Below are positions 11,784 through 22,214 of a stretch of DNA of 64,000 bases, one piece after another. The DNA comes from Filosporella fistucella (taxonomy: Eukaryota; Ascomycota; Leotiomycetes; Helotiales). Every line of letters begins with the position of its first letter. Positions within the stretch are counted from its first letter, which is position 1. Location: assembly GCA_030077755.1 (NCBI GenBank), contig JAQJZZ010000019.1, forward strand, positions 1,252,501 through 1,316,500, in the 5' to 3' direction. The translations under genes and the position numbers were made by a program. A model generated the notes under the pieces. That model was not told where the DNA came from. It did not search any database and saw nothing but the letters and a program-made list of their open reading frames with translations.

Positions 11784-13147
11784 ATGCCCTACCTCCCGGA
11801 AGTCAAGCCGGACTCACCTTTCTCTTGGTCCAACTTCCCTTTCGGCGTGTTTTCAACTGCGGAAAACCATTCTACCCGTTGCGCCACCGCGATTGGTGAT
11901 TTACTTCTTGATCTCTCTCTTGTCGCTAAGCAAGGCATCTTCCACGATGATGCAGTCAATGATGCTTTTGCCAAGGTGTGCTGATTCTTTGCGATTATAT
12001 GCTGGATGTGCTAATCTCGGTTCCGTAGCCAGACTTGAGTGCTTTTGCTGCTCTGCCTTTCCAGAAACGCTACGAAACTCGCCAGAGAATTATTAGCGCT
12101 GTCAAAAATGGCGAAATCACTAGGAAATCTTTTGAACTGTTGAAACATGTCAACATGCATCTGCCGATGGAAATCAAAGGCTTTACGGACTTTCTTTGTT
12201 CCCAAGAACACCTGAGCAATGTAAGAATGCCTAGCATTGCAACACATCAGAAGTGGAAGATTCTGATGTTAAAATCACAGTGCTCAGCCATAAGTGGACG
12301 TCCAAATCCGGAAAATTTCTTTCGGGTTCCAACGGCGTATAATGGACGTGCATCAAGTGTTCAACCTTCACCGCATTTCTTCCACCGGATCAAAGGCGTC
12401 AGTTGGGACAGCATCGAAGGAGGCGAGAAAATTGTTGCTTTCGGGCCAAGCAAGTGCATTGACTACGAGCTTGAGATGGGCGCCTTAATAGGGACACCAA
12501 TACCTTATGGCGAAACTGTCGAAACGAAAAACGCCCCAGGCCACGTTTTCGGGTTCGTTCTAGTCAACGACTGGTCAGCTCGTGATATGCAGCATTTTGA
12601 GATGCCGCCGTTAGGCCCGATGAACAGCAAAGCATACGCCACAACAATTAGTCCATGGGTGATCACGCTGGACGCACTCTGGCCATTTGCATGCAAGCCC
12701 GAGCATGCGGCCACTACCGAGTCGTCTATCCAGCATCTCCAGATCTCAGATACTGCACATGCGACATTTGACATAGGCCTCGAAGTGTTTCTCAGACGCA
12801 ACAGTGTGGAATATAAGATCTGCTCATCCAATCTCAAAAGTCTTCTGTGGACACCGTTTCAGCAACTTGCACATCAGGCTTCATCTTGTTGTGGCTTTCG
12901 AACTGGTGATTTGCTAGGGACTGGTACGATTTCGAATGGCGAGACAAATGAAGCTGGGGAAAAGACTGGGCTAGGTTGCTTATTTGAGGCAACTCAAGGT
13001 GGAAGGTTCCCGTGCAAGTTCAAAGATGGGACTCAGGTAAGCTATCTTGAAGATAATGATTCAATTGTCATCAGAGCGCGATGTGGTGGCTCATGTGGAC
13101 TTGGCTTTGGAGACTGTGTTGGCACTCTTTTGGCCAGCCGTTCATGA
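11784..13147 (+). CDS. fumarylacetoacetase-like hydrolase
   Basis: Three exons (11784-11975, 12029-12220, 12281-13147), 416 residues, close to the 420 usual for fumarylacetoacetate hydrolase. The N-terminal small domain begins with the Pro-rich FAH opening; the C-terminal domain carries GRASSV, the metal-site DYELEMG, VNDWSARDMQ and ATTISPWV. The reaction is hydrolytic C-C cleavage of a 3-oxo acid; in tyrosine breakdown it splits fumarylacetoacetate. The segment after GRASSV is shortened and divergent relative to the normal enzyme, so this may be a paralogue acting on another diketo acid. The second intron (12221-12280) is exactly 60 nt without a stop, so its retention would add 20 residues. 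Divergent from the MFS carrier. Confidence 0.85.
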
Positions 13148-13462
13148 TATCTAACTTGAAAAAGAACATCGTAGAAAATATGAACACATTTTTTTTAGTA
13201 AAAATCTCTTTGTGCCCTTTGTTCATTTGAGGGCGTAGGTGAAGAAGAAGGGAAGTAACGGTGATGGTTAGAGAGAGAGGACTCGAGATTTGAACGGGAA
13301 TTTGAATTTCGTGCACATGGATAATGCTTTTTATCGTGAACAAACACATATGCACATGTTGATCGGGAGACGGATTCCAAATCAATAAACAAATATGTAC
13401 ATATGATTTAGCCTACATCTATCTCTGTCCCGGACGTGCTCCCACATTCAATTTTCTCCCAT
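13148..13462. other. intergenic, convergent 3' ends
   Basis: 315 bp between the hydrolase and P450 3' ends. Purine-rich stretch near 13240-13290; no gene seen. Confidence 0.4.
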
Positions 13463-15252
13463 TTAACATGCAACCTCCTTCTCACCCTCATGCAAACGCT
13501 TGATAAGGTCGATATGAGCTTGACTACGCGGCTTGATCTTCACAGCGAAGGGTGGCTCTTCGACCGAGTCCCATTTGGAATTGAAAGTATCAATGGGTTG
13601 ATCCTAGTGTCCAAGTTAGTAACGATCCTTCTCTCATCAATCCAAAGCAGATAATTACAGGATCCTCGGTAATATCGAAACAATACAGCAAGCAAGCTGC
13701 TGCTAGCCAAATATTGCTGGAGCCAACATTATACCCCACGCAGACTCGACGGCCTATAGAGTCATGTCAGTTAGCCTTTCAGTCTCCAGGTAAATTGTGT
13801 GCAATGTTTGACTTGCCAGTGCCAAAAGACCAGTGGCCTTTCAAAGGGTTTCTCAAGTCTTCATTCATGAAGCGCTCCGGTAAAAATCTCTCGGCATCAG
13901 GATAGTCATTTTCGTTCAGGGCCAGGGCATAAGCGTTCCATGTGAACATGGTGCCAGCTGGAAATCGATAACCTTCATACTCATCATCTTGTACGAGCAT
14001 GTGCGGCACACCAGTCTGAATGAATGGACGCCATCGAAGCGCTTCTTTCACTGCAGCAGTTATATACGGAAGTGCATCGCGATCTCGGAGACTGGGTAAA
14101 CGTTCTGCATTGGCGCCACAGATCTGGTCAAGCAGGGTCTGAGCCTTTTTCGCCCATTCCGGATACGCGGCGGCACCAGCGACCAACTGGGTAATGGCGG
14201 TGCGGGACGTATCGCTGCCTGCCTCAAGCAGAGTGCTGAAGATCATCAGCTTTTCTGTTTCGGTCACGGCGTATTCCTTCTTAGCCGAGCCAGCAAGCAA
14301 AGCCGTTGCGAAGCATGGTTTGATCGTTCCATTCGCGATCTTCGCGTTGAGAACATCTACTTCCTGGCGATATATTCTAGGTAAATTTAGTGGGAATAGA
14401 AGATATAATTGGGTGAGAGCAGGTACGTACCCAAGAGTTCTGTCACGCAAGTCTTCTCCATAGGGTCGCCACCACTGTAGCGGCTTAGGCAGATGTCTCA
14501 ACCAGACAAACAAATCGGCCATATTATTTGTGCTAGGTTTGAAGAACAATTGGCCGACTTCGTCGATAATGGACAGCATTTTGGTGATTTGACTGTCACC
14601 CAACTCGGCACGGCGACCAAATATCACACTGAGGACTACCGAGTTGGAATATCGTTGAATGGCCGTGTGGAACTTTTCTGGGGATTCAAGATAATCCCAC
14701 ACCAGGTCCTTCACTTCTATCTCCTGATACGGAGCAAATATTGTATCTGCCTGCTGGCCATTCAGAATAGAGTGCATGATCTTTCGCTGAGATCTATGTG
14801 TAACTAATGTCAGGAAATGTGTCTACATCTGGAGAGTCAAGAAGACTTCTCTGAACTTACCTCCATCGATCACCATATGGCATGAGCAACATCCGAGATC
14901 CTCCAGAAGCAATATCTTGCGACATGGGTCGAAACGGTCTTGACGAGTATATCGCTGCACGTTTTTCCAGCAGATCGGTCACCACACGAGTCGAATTTAA
15001 ATGCACAATAGTCTTCCCACCCAAAGAAACTGTAAACATTTCACCATATTTACGAGCCATTTCGACTCCCCACATTCCACCTGGAAACGGAACATCCAGT
15101 GAGTTCCCAATGATAGGCCATCCTGGGACTTGCGGTGGTAGCTTGTACTTTTTGTTGAACTTTATTGTTGCTAAGACGTGGTGAACCACAATAAAGACAC
15201 AGAATCCGAGCACGGCAATGGAGCCGAAAGAGAAAGTCATCTTCGTCGACAC
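13463..15252 (-). CDS. cytochrome P450 monooxygenase
   Basis: Five exons (complement of 13463-13603, 13659-13753, 13817-14376, 14431-14793, 14861-15252) give 1551 nt, 516 residues. An N-terminal membrane anchor is followed by a Pro-rich hinge (LPPQVPGWPIIG). The I-helix oxygen-binding motif is AGSDTSR, the K-helix ExxR is EALR, then FLPERF and the haem loop FGTGRRVCVGYN. It is an ER-bound hydroxylase using an NADPH-P450 reductase. The haem loop is split by an intron (13754-13816) with a GC donor, gcaagt, and normal AG acceptor; without splicing it the Cys ligand is lost. Two starts are close together (15252 and 15240). Divergent from the FAD hydroxylase, which suggests joint expression. Confidence 0.9.
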
Positions 15253-15970
15253 AAATGAATGTCAAGAAAAAGTATTTCGCCGCGATTAAAAAGTGACGAA
15301 GTGGCTTGATTGAGCAAGTGCACAAATTGAAGAGTGTTTTTCTCCAAAGGTGAAATCCGATGGAAATCTGAGTACTGTACCTAGCTAAGTCACGTTTACA
15401 ACAGGATGACTCGAGCAAAGTCAATACGATCCAATGTAGAAGTTCTCAAGGAGATGATACCGCCGCTGCATATGCATTATGATTAATGGCGGACCCTCCT
15501 CCACTCACATGGGGTAATAGTGCATTACCTACCATGAGGCTGATTGTGGGATGCAGGGCCAGATCTGCATGTGGTTGTGGGGTGTGGGGTGTGGAGGTGA
15601 GAAAGCCCACTTGAGGCTGGGCTAGGTACTGTACAGTAAGGTTACATACAGTACAGTATAGTACAGTATCAACTGGCCGTGCACACCACAATGTTGGACA
15701 TGCCTCAGGTACTGGAGGCTCAATAGCGGGGGGCACGGCGACCGCTGAACAACGCGAAGACCGAGACGGGAGCCTTCCTTCCCATGAGTACCTCACCGCG
15801 GAATCATTCGATTATTGTACTTGTACAGTATATTCGTCATGGCCGACACAAATAGACGGACCTGTTTTCGCTCGATACTGCTCACTGCAATACAAGTTTG
15901 AGGTACCCTCAATTAGAACCCTCCAATTTCTCATTCTATCCACTTGTAGTTGAATCGAGAAATAACGGCA
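15253..15970. promoter_or_regulatory. divergent promoter, P450 / FAD aromatic hydroxylase
   Basis: 718 bp. GTGGGG twice, at 15577-15582 and 15584-15589, within a GT-rich run. A palindromic GTACTGTAC/ACAGTAC tract covers about 15625-15672. No gene seen. Confidence 0.5.
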
Positions 15971-17931
15971 ATGAAGGATACCATCGATGTCCCAGTCGTG
16001 ATTGTTGGTGGAGGATGTGAGCGATGAAATCCATCTCTTTTCATCTCCTTACATTCTATTCTGACTAACACCACCGGCAGCATGCGGACTCAATCTTTCT
16101 ATCTTTCTCTCAAATCTAGGCATAGACCATGTCCTGCTCGAACGTCATCCTGGGACCTCGATCCTGCCGAAGGCACATATCATCAATCAGCGAACGATGG
16201 AGATATTTCATCAGCATGGGATCGCGGAAACCATTCGAGCTCAGGGGACGCCACCTCGACAGATGAGTCAAGTGGTCTGGCAAACGTCCTTGGCTGGCGA
16301 CGGGCCACTTGATCGAAAAGTATTGGGTACTGCCACGACTTGGGGATGTCAAGAAGGCACTGAAGAGAATAGCATTTACCAGTGAGTCCCTTACAGTAAG
16401 CGATGCATATGTCTACATCTGAGCAGCCGAATACAGAAGAGACGCTCCTTACCTACCCACGAATCTTCCCCTTTTGCGATCTGAGCCTATTTTTCGTGAA
16501 ATTTCCGTGAAACTCAATCCTGGAAAAGTTCTCTTTGGACATACCGTAACGGATTTCAAGGATGAAGGCAGCCATGTTCTAGTCAACGTGGAATCGAAGA
16601 ACGGAGATCAGAGTAGCTATCGAGCCCAATATCTTGTTGGCGCAGATGGTGGTAAGACAGTTGGACCAAGACTAGGCATTGAACTGGACGGCCCACGAAA
16701 TCTGCGAAATATTGTCTCTGTACACTTTCGAGCTGACTTGTCTCAATATTGGGACGACCGTACTGGCATTGCACATTTTGCAGACCCAGAGCTAGGCTTA
16801 GGTATGCGAAGTGGCTCAATACTGCCGCTAGGTCCTACTTGGGGCAGGCATTCAGAGGAATGGCAGATGCATTTTGCTATCAACGTTGAGGATCCAGCCA
16901 TTCCGAAAGACGAAGCAGTGCAAAGAGTTCGTAAACTTTTGAAACTCCCGGATCTGAAACTAGAGGTATCAAGCCTGAGCACATGGACCCTTGAGCGGGT
17001 ATTGGCCCGGGAATATCAGAAAGGTCGCGTCTTTATCGGAGGCGATGCGGCACATCGACATCCGCCTACCACTGGGCTTGGACTCAACACTGCTGTTCAA
17101 GACGCGCACAATCTTGCATGGAAGTTGGCATATGTGCTGAGAGGAAGCGCTTCTCCATCATTACTGAACACATACGAGACAGAGCGACGACCCATTGGAA
17201 AGAGGAACTGTGACTGGGCTCTATTCACATCAAAAAACCACCAGGTCATTGCAGCAGCTATTGGCTTGCAGGACGGTCAAGCAGAAGCAAACAAAGCCCG
17301 GTTTACCAGCATGTTCGACGAAAAGTCTGACATAGGCCGCGCGTTAAAGGCACAACTGCAATATGTTATCGATGGTCAAGCCATCGAATTTCATGCTCAC
17401 GATATGGATCTTGGCTTCTCCTATGGCGCTGGTGCAATCAAGCCAGACAATACCAGTCCGCCGCCATCAGATCCCCGTCGTCAAATATATGTTCCAACGA
17501 CTCGCCCAGGACACCGGCTTCCACATGCTATGATCGACTACAAGGGGAGAATCCTATCAACTCATGACTTGTTAGGCTCAGGTGGAAATTTTCTGTTGAT
17601 AACTGATCGCCATGGGGGACCTTGGATTGAATCCTCTAAAGCTGCGACATCGAGGAGAAACATAGGGCTGAACATTGCTCAAATTGTGGAACCACTTGCG
17701 GGTATACATGAGAATGAATATGTCGATGTAGAGCTCTCGTGGAAGAAGGTCAAGGAGATTAGAAAGGGTGGTGCAATCTTGGTTCGACCTGACGGCATGG
17801 TTGCATGGCGGTCTTTCGATCTAGATGATCCGAGACAGATTGAGCTTGCTTTCGAAACGATCTTGGGCTTCGCAAAGACGAAAGATGTTAATGAGACTAA
17901 TTGGGACGATTTCCCTAACGGTTTTCACTGA
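15971..17931 (+). CDS. FAD-dependent aromatic hydroxylase (PHBH/phenol hydroxylase fold)
   Basis: Three exons (15971-16016, 16081-16381, 16437-17931) sum to 1842 nt, 613 residues. The FAD motif VVIVGGGSCGL is interrupted by intron 1; the middle has the DG motif YLVGADGG and the ribityl-binding motif GGDAAHRHPPTTGLGLN. The C-terminal 170 residues look like the thioredoxin-like domain of phenol hydroxylases. It should insert one oxygen into a phenolic ring with NAD(P)H. The intron 2 acceptor was set at 16436 because nearer AG sites lead to a stop, while this one restores the family segment RDAPYLPTNLPLLRSEP. Divergent from the P450. Confidence 0.88.
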
Positions 17932-18325
17932 GATCTGTACACACTAGCTTTGTATCTTAAAATTGGAAAATGGATTTAAGTTGCTTGAAAGTGCCCCATA
18001 CTACTCTTCTCAATGTTTGCAGGAAAAGTACAATGAATGCTCTCAAACTATTATACTTTAGCTTTAGAACATGCAGCTTACAACTCGAGTGAAATCCTTT
18101 TATCTCAGATCATACCTGTTCTGGTGACAGATACTAGAACAGACAGCCTAGCCTTTTGGCATCAGGCAAGCGGTATCAGAAATGAGTAATAACCCTGCAA
18201 ATATTTAGTTTTATAGTTACTTTTTCTTACAATCACGATAATATCAACACAAGTAGACGATTCTCTTCGAAACGAGGATTCTCTGGTGTTTATTGCGGCG
18301 CAAACATAGATACATGATAGCCTTG
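17932..18325. other. intergenic, convergent 3' ends
   Basis: 394 bp, AT-rich, between the hydroxylase and FAHD-type hydrolase 3' ends. Nothing further seen. Confidence 0.4.
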
Positions 18326-19280
18326 TCAAGGCTTAGTGAAGACCATTTTATTTGCAATTTTTCCCAAGCCCTCAATCTCAACCTCAACAATATCCCCATC
18401 ATTCAAAAATTCTTTGTGGAAGAATCCAACTCCTGCAGGGGTCCCTGTCATAATCACCGTTCCCTTCCTCAATGTTGTCCCTCGGGATAAATGCGCAATG
18501 ATTTGTCTCACAGACCAGATCATATCATCTGTACCCGTTTCCTGCTTGACTACTGCATTGACCCTGGTGACATATTTCAATTTCTGTGGATCTGGAATTG
18601 CCTTTGTTGACCATATAGCGGGACCAATCGGGGCAAATTTATCGAAAGATTTGGCATAGCCAAATTGCATTCCTGACGCTTCTTTTAATTGGAAATTGCG
18701 TGCAGAAACATCGTTCCCCGCGCAGTACCCTAGGACGTAGTCGAGAGCATCTGCCTCGGAAACGTTCTTTGCATCACGGCCCATGATCACAGTGAGTTCG
18801 CCTTCGAAATCCATCATGCTGGTTGCATCGGGGTGTACTGGAATATCTTCTTGTGGACCTGCGAGGGCGTCGGCTGGTTTGTTGAAGATGACGGGGTATT
18901 TGGGCACTGCCATCTAAGAAATTCAGTTACAGTACCTACCTCATTTGAACTGCGTGTCAATTTCAAAGACTTACACTAGCCTCGGCAGCGTGCTTTCGGT
19001 AGTTTACCCCAACACATTGTATGATTGGTGTTCGTTCGAGAGGACAAAGAAACTAGGTAGGTAGCTGCGCATGAGTTTTGAGGTCAAGGATGGAGTCTTG
19101 TGTAGGATTATCTATCTATACCTTCTTTACCAATACGCTATCTTCACCTGATACAGTGAATCCATCTTCGAGAGTTCCATTCAGTTTTGACACCCTGTAT
19201 CCACCATCTGTCGTCTCTAGAAGGTTGCCGTATGAAACGTGGCCCTCATGTTCATATCTTACCAGGGCGTCAAACGGCAT
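18326..19280 (-). CDS. FAH-domain hydrolase / isomerase (FAHD-type)
   Basis: Three exons (complement of 18326-18913, 18975-19052, 19122-19280) give 274 residues, as expected for the small FAHD family. Exon 2 holds the family segment CVGVNYRKHAAEA. The metal-binding triad region is MMDFEGEL followed by NDVSARNFQ, and the C-terminal half has RGTTLRKGTVIMTGTPAGVG. Relatives act as acylpyruvases, oxaloacetate decarboxylases or hydroxyheptadienedioate isomerases; which applies here cannot be told. It is the second FAH-fold enzyme of the cluster, so two successive C-C bond steps are plausible. Divergent from the short-chain dehydrogenase. Confidence 0.87.
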
Positions 19281-19927
19281 ATCTACACAATGCACTTTCT
19301 CAAAATACTAGTACAAAGATGAACGAATATATATGAGATATAAAAGATGGATGATGAAGAATGAAAGATGAAGGATGAAGGATGAAGTAGGTAGGTAGTT
19401 GGATCGGATCAATCATCCTAGTCGCTTTTTAAAGACGGCATATTTGCGCCTCGGGGTTTCGGTCTCTAATAGATCAAACTGCTATGAATTGGCAATTGGT
19501 CTCTTGCAGGATCAGGGGAAGTTATTCCCGCTCGCCCATTCTGCTGTGCTGCACGAGTACCAGTTCACAAGTCCTGTACATTTACAAGCGAAAGCGGGGG
19601 AAATTGGTCGTGCGGGGTTGATATGGGGTTGATATGGGGTTGGTGTGGGGTTGATGTGGGGAAAGGGGTAGGTGTGATGACAGAGCGTGAATATGGAAAG
19701 GTCGAGTGGTTCGAGGTACAGGAGTCTTCATCGTGACGCACACACCGCATCAATGGTTCAAATGTTTGATATCTTGGTAATGGGCCATGCAAGCCACCTT
19801 TCAAGGCCATAAAATAGAATAGGGTCATAAATCTTTGAAACCCCCCTCCCCCAAACACTATCATCATTTGATTGAGCATTCTCTGAGTCCACAGCTGTCT
19901 CACCCATTTTCGACAACCTAAGTCGGA
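19281..19927. promoter_or_regulatory. divergent promoter, FAHD-type hydrolase / SDR, with short repeats
   Basis: 647 bp. GATGAAG-type repeats at about 19345-19390, TAGGTAGG at 19387-19396, and four imperfect copies of a GGTTGATATGG-like unit at 19616-19660 that contain GTGGGG at 19645-19650 and 19656-19661. No gene seen. Confidence 0.5.
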
Positions 19928-20783
19928 ATGGCCTTCAACAAGAAAACTGCTATCGTGACGGGTGGAGCAGGTGGGATCGGATCGGCATTCGCAAAACGCC
20001 TTCTCCAACAAGGATACCGGGTAGTCATAGCCGACATGAACAAGCAACTCGGTGCAGCGGTGCAAGCAGAGCTGGGCGAAGATACATTCTTTGTGCATTG
20101 CGATGTAGCCAGCTGGGAGTCTCAAGCTGAAATGTTCAAGAAAGCTCGCGAGTGGGGCGGCCACATTAGTCTCTTCATTGCCAATGCCGGAATCGAAGAA
20201 CGAGAACACTTCTACCAAATTCCCGACCACAACGGTGAACCTGTAAAACCCGATACGGCGGTAATAGACATCAATCTCTACTCTGTCATCTATGGTCTCC
20301 GCTTGTTTAGACATTACAATCGGGAATCAAAGAGGGAAGGTGAATTTTCTCGCATGTTCATTACGACAAGTCTTGCGGGTCTCTACCCTTTCCCAGCTGC
20401 ACCTCTATATAGCGTTGCAAAACACGGGGTTAGTTTTTATCACCAATATTTAAAAAATGTTTCTTGCTGATACCATCTCGATTTAGCTGGTGGGTCTAGT
20501 GCGTTCGACATCTTTCAAGCTACGCCGAGATGAGTCGATACTCATCAATGCAGTTGCCCCTGGACCTGTAGACACACCGATTAGTGAGACCACGAAGAAG
20601 TTTGTACCAACTGAGAATTTTACGCCTATGAAGCTTCTTCTGGAATCTTTGGATAAGATTATTGACGAAGATTTTACTGGCCATATTATTGAGTGCTCGA
20701 ATAAGGATATTAGCCTCTTTGAATTTGCTAATTTCTCGAATAAGAATAGTAAGCTTTTAATAGAGGATATGACGCGCTTTTAA
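19928..20783 (+). CDS. short-chain dehydrogenase/reductase
   Basis: Two exons (19928-20428, 20487-20783), 265 residues. The classical SDR marks are present: cofactor motif TGGAGGIG at residue 11, NAG after beta-4, active-site Ser region TTSLAG and catalytic YSVAK, then APGPVDTP. It should interconvert an alcohol and a ketone with NAD(P). The last 50 codons are unusually AT-rich (many AAT, AAG, TTT, ATT) and run into an AT-rich repeat block, so the 3' end may have been touched by RIP-type mutation. Right-hand end of the cluster. Confidence 0.87.
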
Positions 20784-21120
20784 TTTATAAAGAATAAGAA
20801 TTAAAACTTTAAATTGAAAATTGAAAATAAATTAAAAGAATTATAAATAGCTATTTAAATTTATAAGAAAAAATAATACAAAGTATTATAAAAAGAAAAT
20901 TAATTAACTTTATAATTATTAAAATAAATGTATAAAATAATATTTTAATTATTAGTCTTATATAAAACCTTTATTTTTATAGCTCTCGCTATCTTGGGGT
21001 AAATGATCTAAATCGAGACCATATCCCATCGACTAGCCTCAGGACCCCCGATCTAATCACGTGATATATCATTATATAATTCTCTAATTATAGTTCTCTT
21101 TCTAGCTTAGCCAAGCTACC
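20784..21120. repeat. AT-rich, probably RIP-mutated block at cluster edge
   Basis: 20784-20985 is almost entirely A and T with runs such as TTTATAAAG and AATTAAAA; no frame is open. It resembles DNA degraded by C-to-T mutation. The following 135 bp are normal in composition but without a gene. Confidence 0.6.
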
Positions 21121-21540
21121 GAGCCTCAAGCCACAGCCGTGGTTATAACCGTAACACTGTGTCTCATCTTCGGAAAGCTGCACCCTCTTCTTGCAATGAA
21201 TCTGTTAAGCGCATTCCAATGATGTCTTCCTGGGGTGAGGATTAGGAGCCGGCTCCAGATTGTTGTGAGATATGATAATGAGATGATTATGCTAGGTAGG
21301 GACATCTTGGAGACCGCCTCAATTCGAGGAAGACACGGGCATTTCTCATATGAGGCGGTGGCCAAGACTTGAAACCACTGTCCAGATGTGTGCAGATCTC
21401 CGCTGGTTGCCAAGTTCATCTAAATATAACGTGTGGCAGAATAAGGTTCCTGGGGAGTAAGCGGGGTCGAGAGTAGTCACGTCAGAAGATCGAGGGATAT
21501 ATTTTGCAATCACCTTAGAGAAGATGAACTGTGATGAGGC

Positions 21541-21710
21541 TTCTCCACTATCGTGATCGGCCTAGTGCTCGCCGAGGGGCTCGACAGTAAAGACGTCCCT
21601 ACCGCATGTACTGCTATTTGCAAACCCATCGTCGACCTCACTTCGACCTGCGATGTCGACATCGACAGCCTCGTGTGCGGCAATGGGCCAGCATGTTGGC
21701 AACTTAGGAT
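21541..21710 (+). pseudogene. fragment of a secreted Cys-rich (CFEM-like?) protein
   Basis: One frame reads a hydrophobic stretch, then GLDSKDVPTACTAICKPIV and TSTCDVD, a Cys pattern like small extracellular fungal proteins, and then loses sense. No start, no intact end. The rest of 21121-22214 shows no gene. Confidence 0.3.
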
Positions 21711-22214
21711 ACATTGCAGTAGCATGCCTTGAACTTGTATTCGGCTGCGGAATCGTGTAAAATGTTTGAATATTCGAATACGGGGCTGCGGAGCTATAGT
21801 GATAGGGTGCTGGCACCAAATAAATACAGTAATCCTAATGGTTTTCACTGCAAGAACATTCTAGCTTGACTGAGTAGGGGAAATTGGGTGATTGGAAAGG
21901 TAAAAAGGACATAAGGTCTATTCTAGGCTCGATCAGTCCCTTTACTTTAGGCGGATCGAGCGAACTAAGTGCTGTGAAGCTTGCTTACGTACAAAACGGT
22001 GATCATATATCACAATGTGTCATGTGTTCGTCACATGATGTTGAGCCAAGTGTCAATTCTTCAGGAACATTCTAAACGCCTGTCCATCTTTTCCAGCGGG
22101 AGCTAAGTTGTTTTACTTGGTATCCCACTGCACCGCATCTTATCTGGCCCACAGGTTCAGTCACTGTACTGGAGCCGGCTAGAGGATCACACCAAAGGAA
22201 GGAGACTTTGGCGC

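Noticed and set aside
16382..16436. Apparent frameshift in the FAD hydroxylase after residue 115
   Set aside because: Acceptor at 16436, rather than the AG sites before it, restores the family sequence and the total length.
19565..20314. 249-codon open frame antisense to the SDR
   Set aside because: Shadow of the SDR; no coding character of its own.
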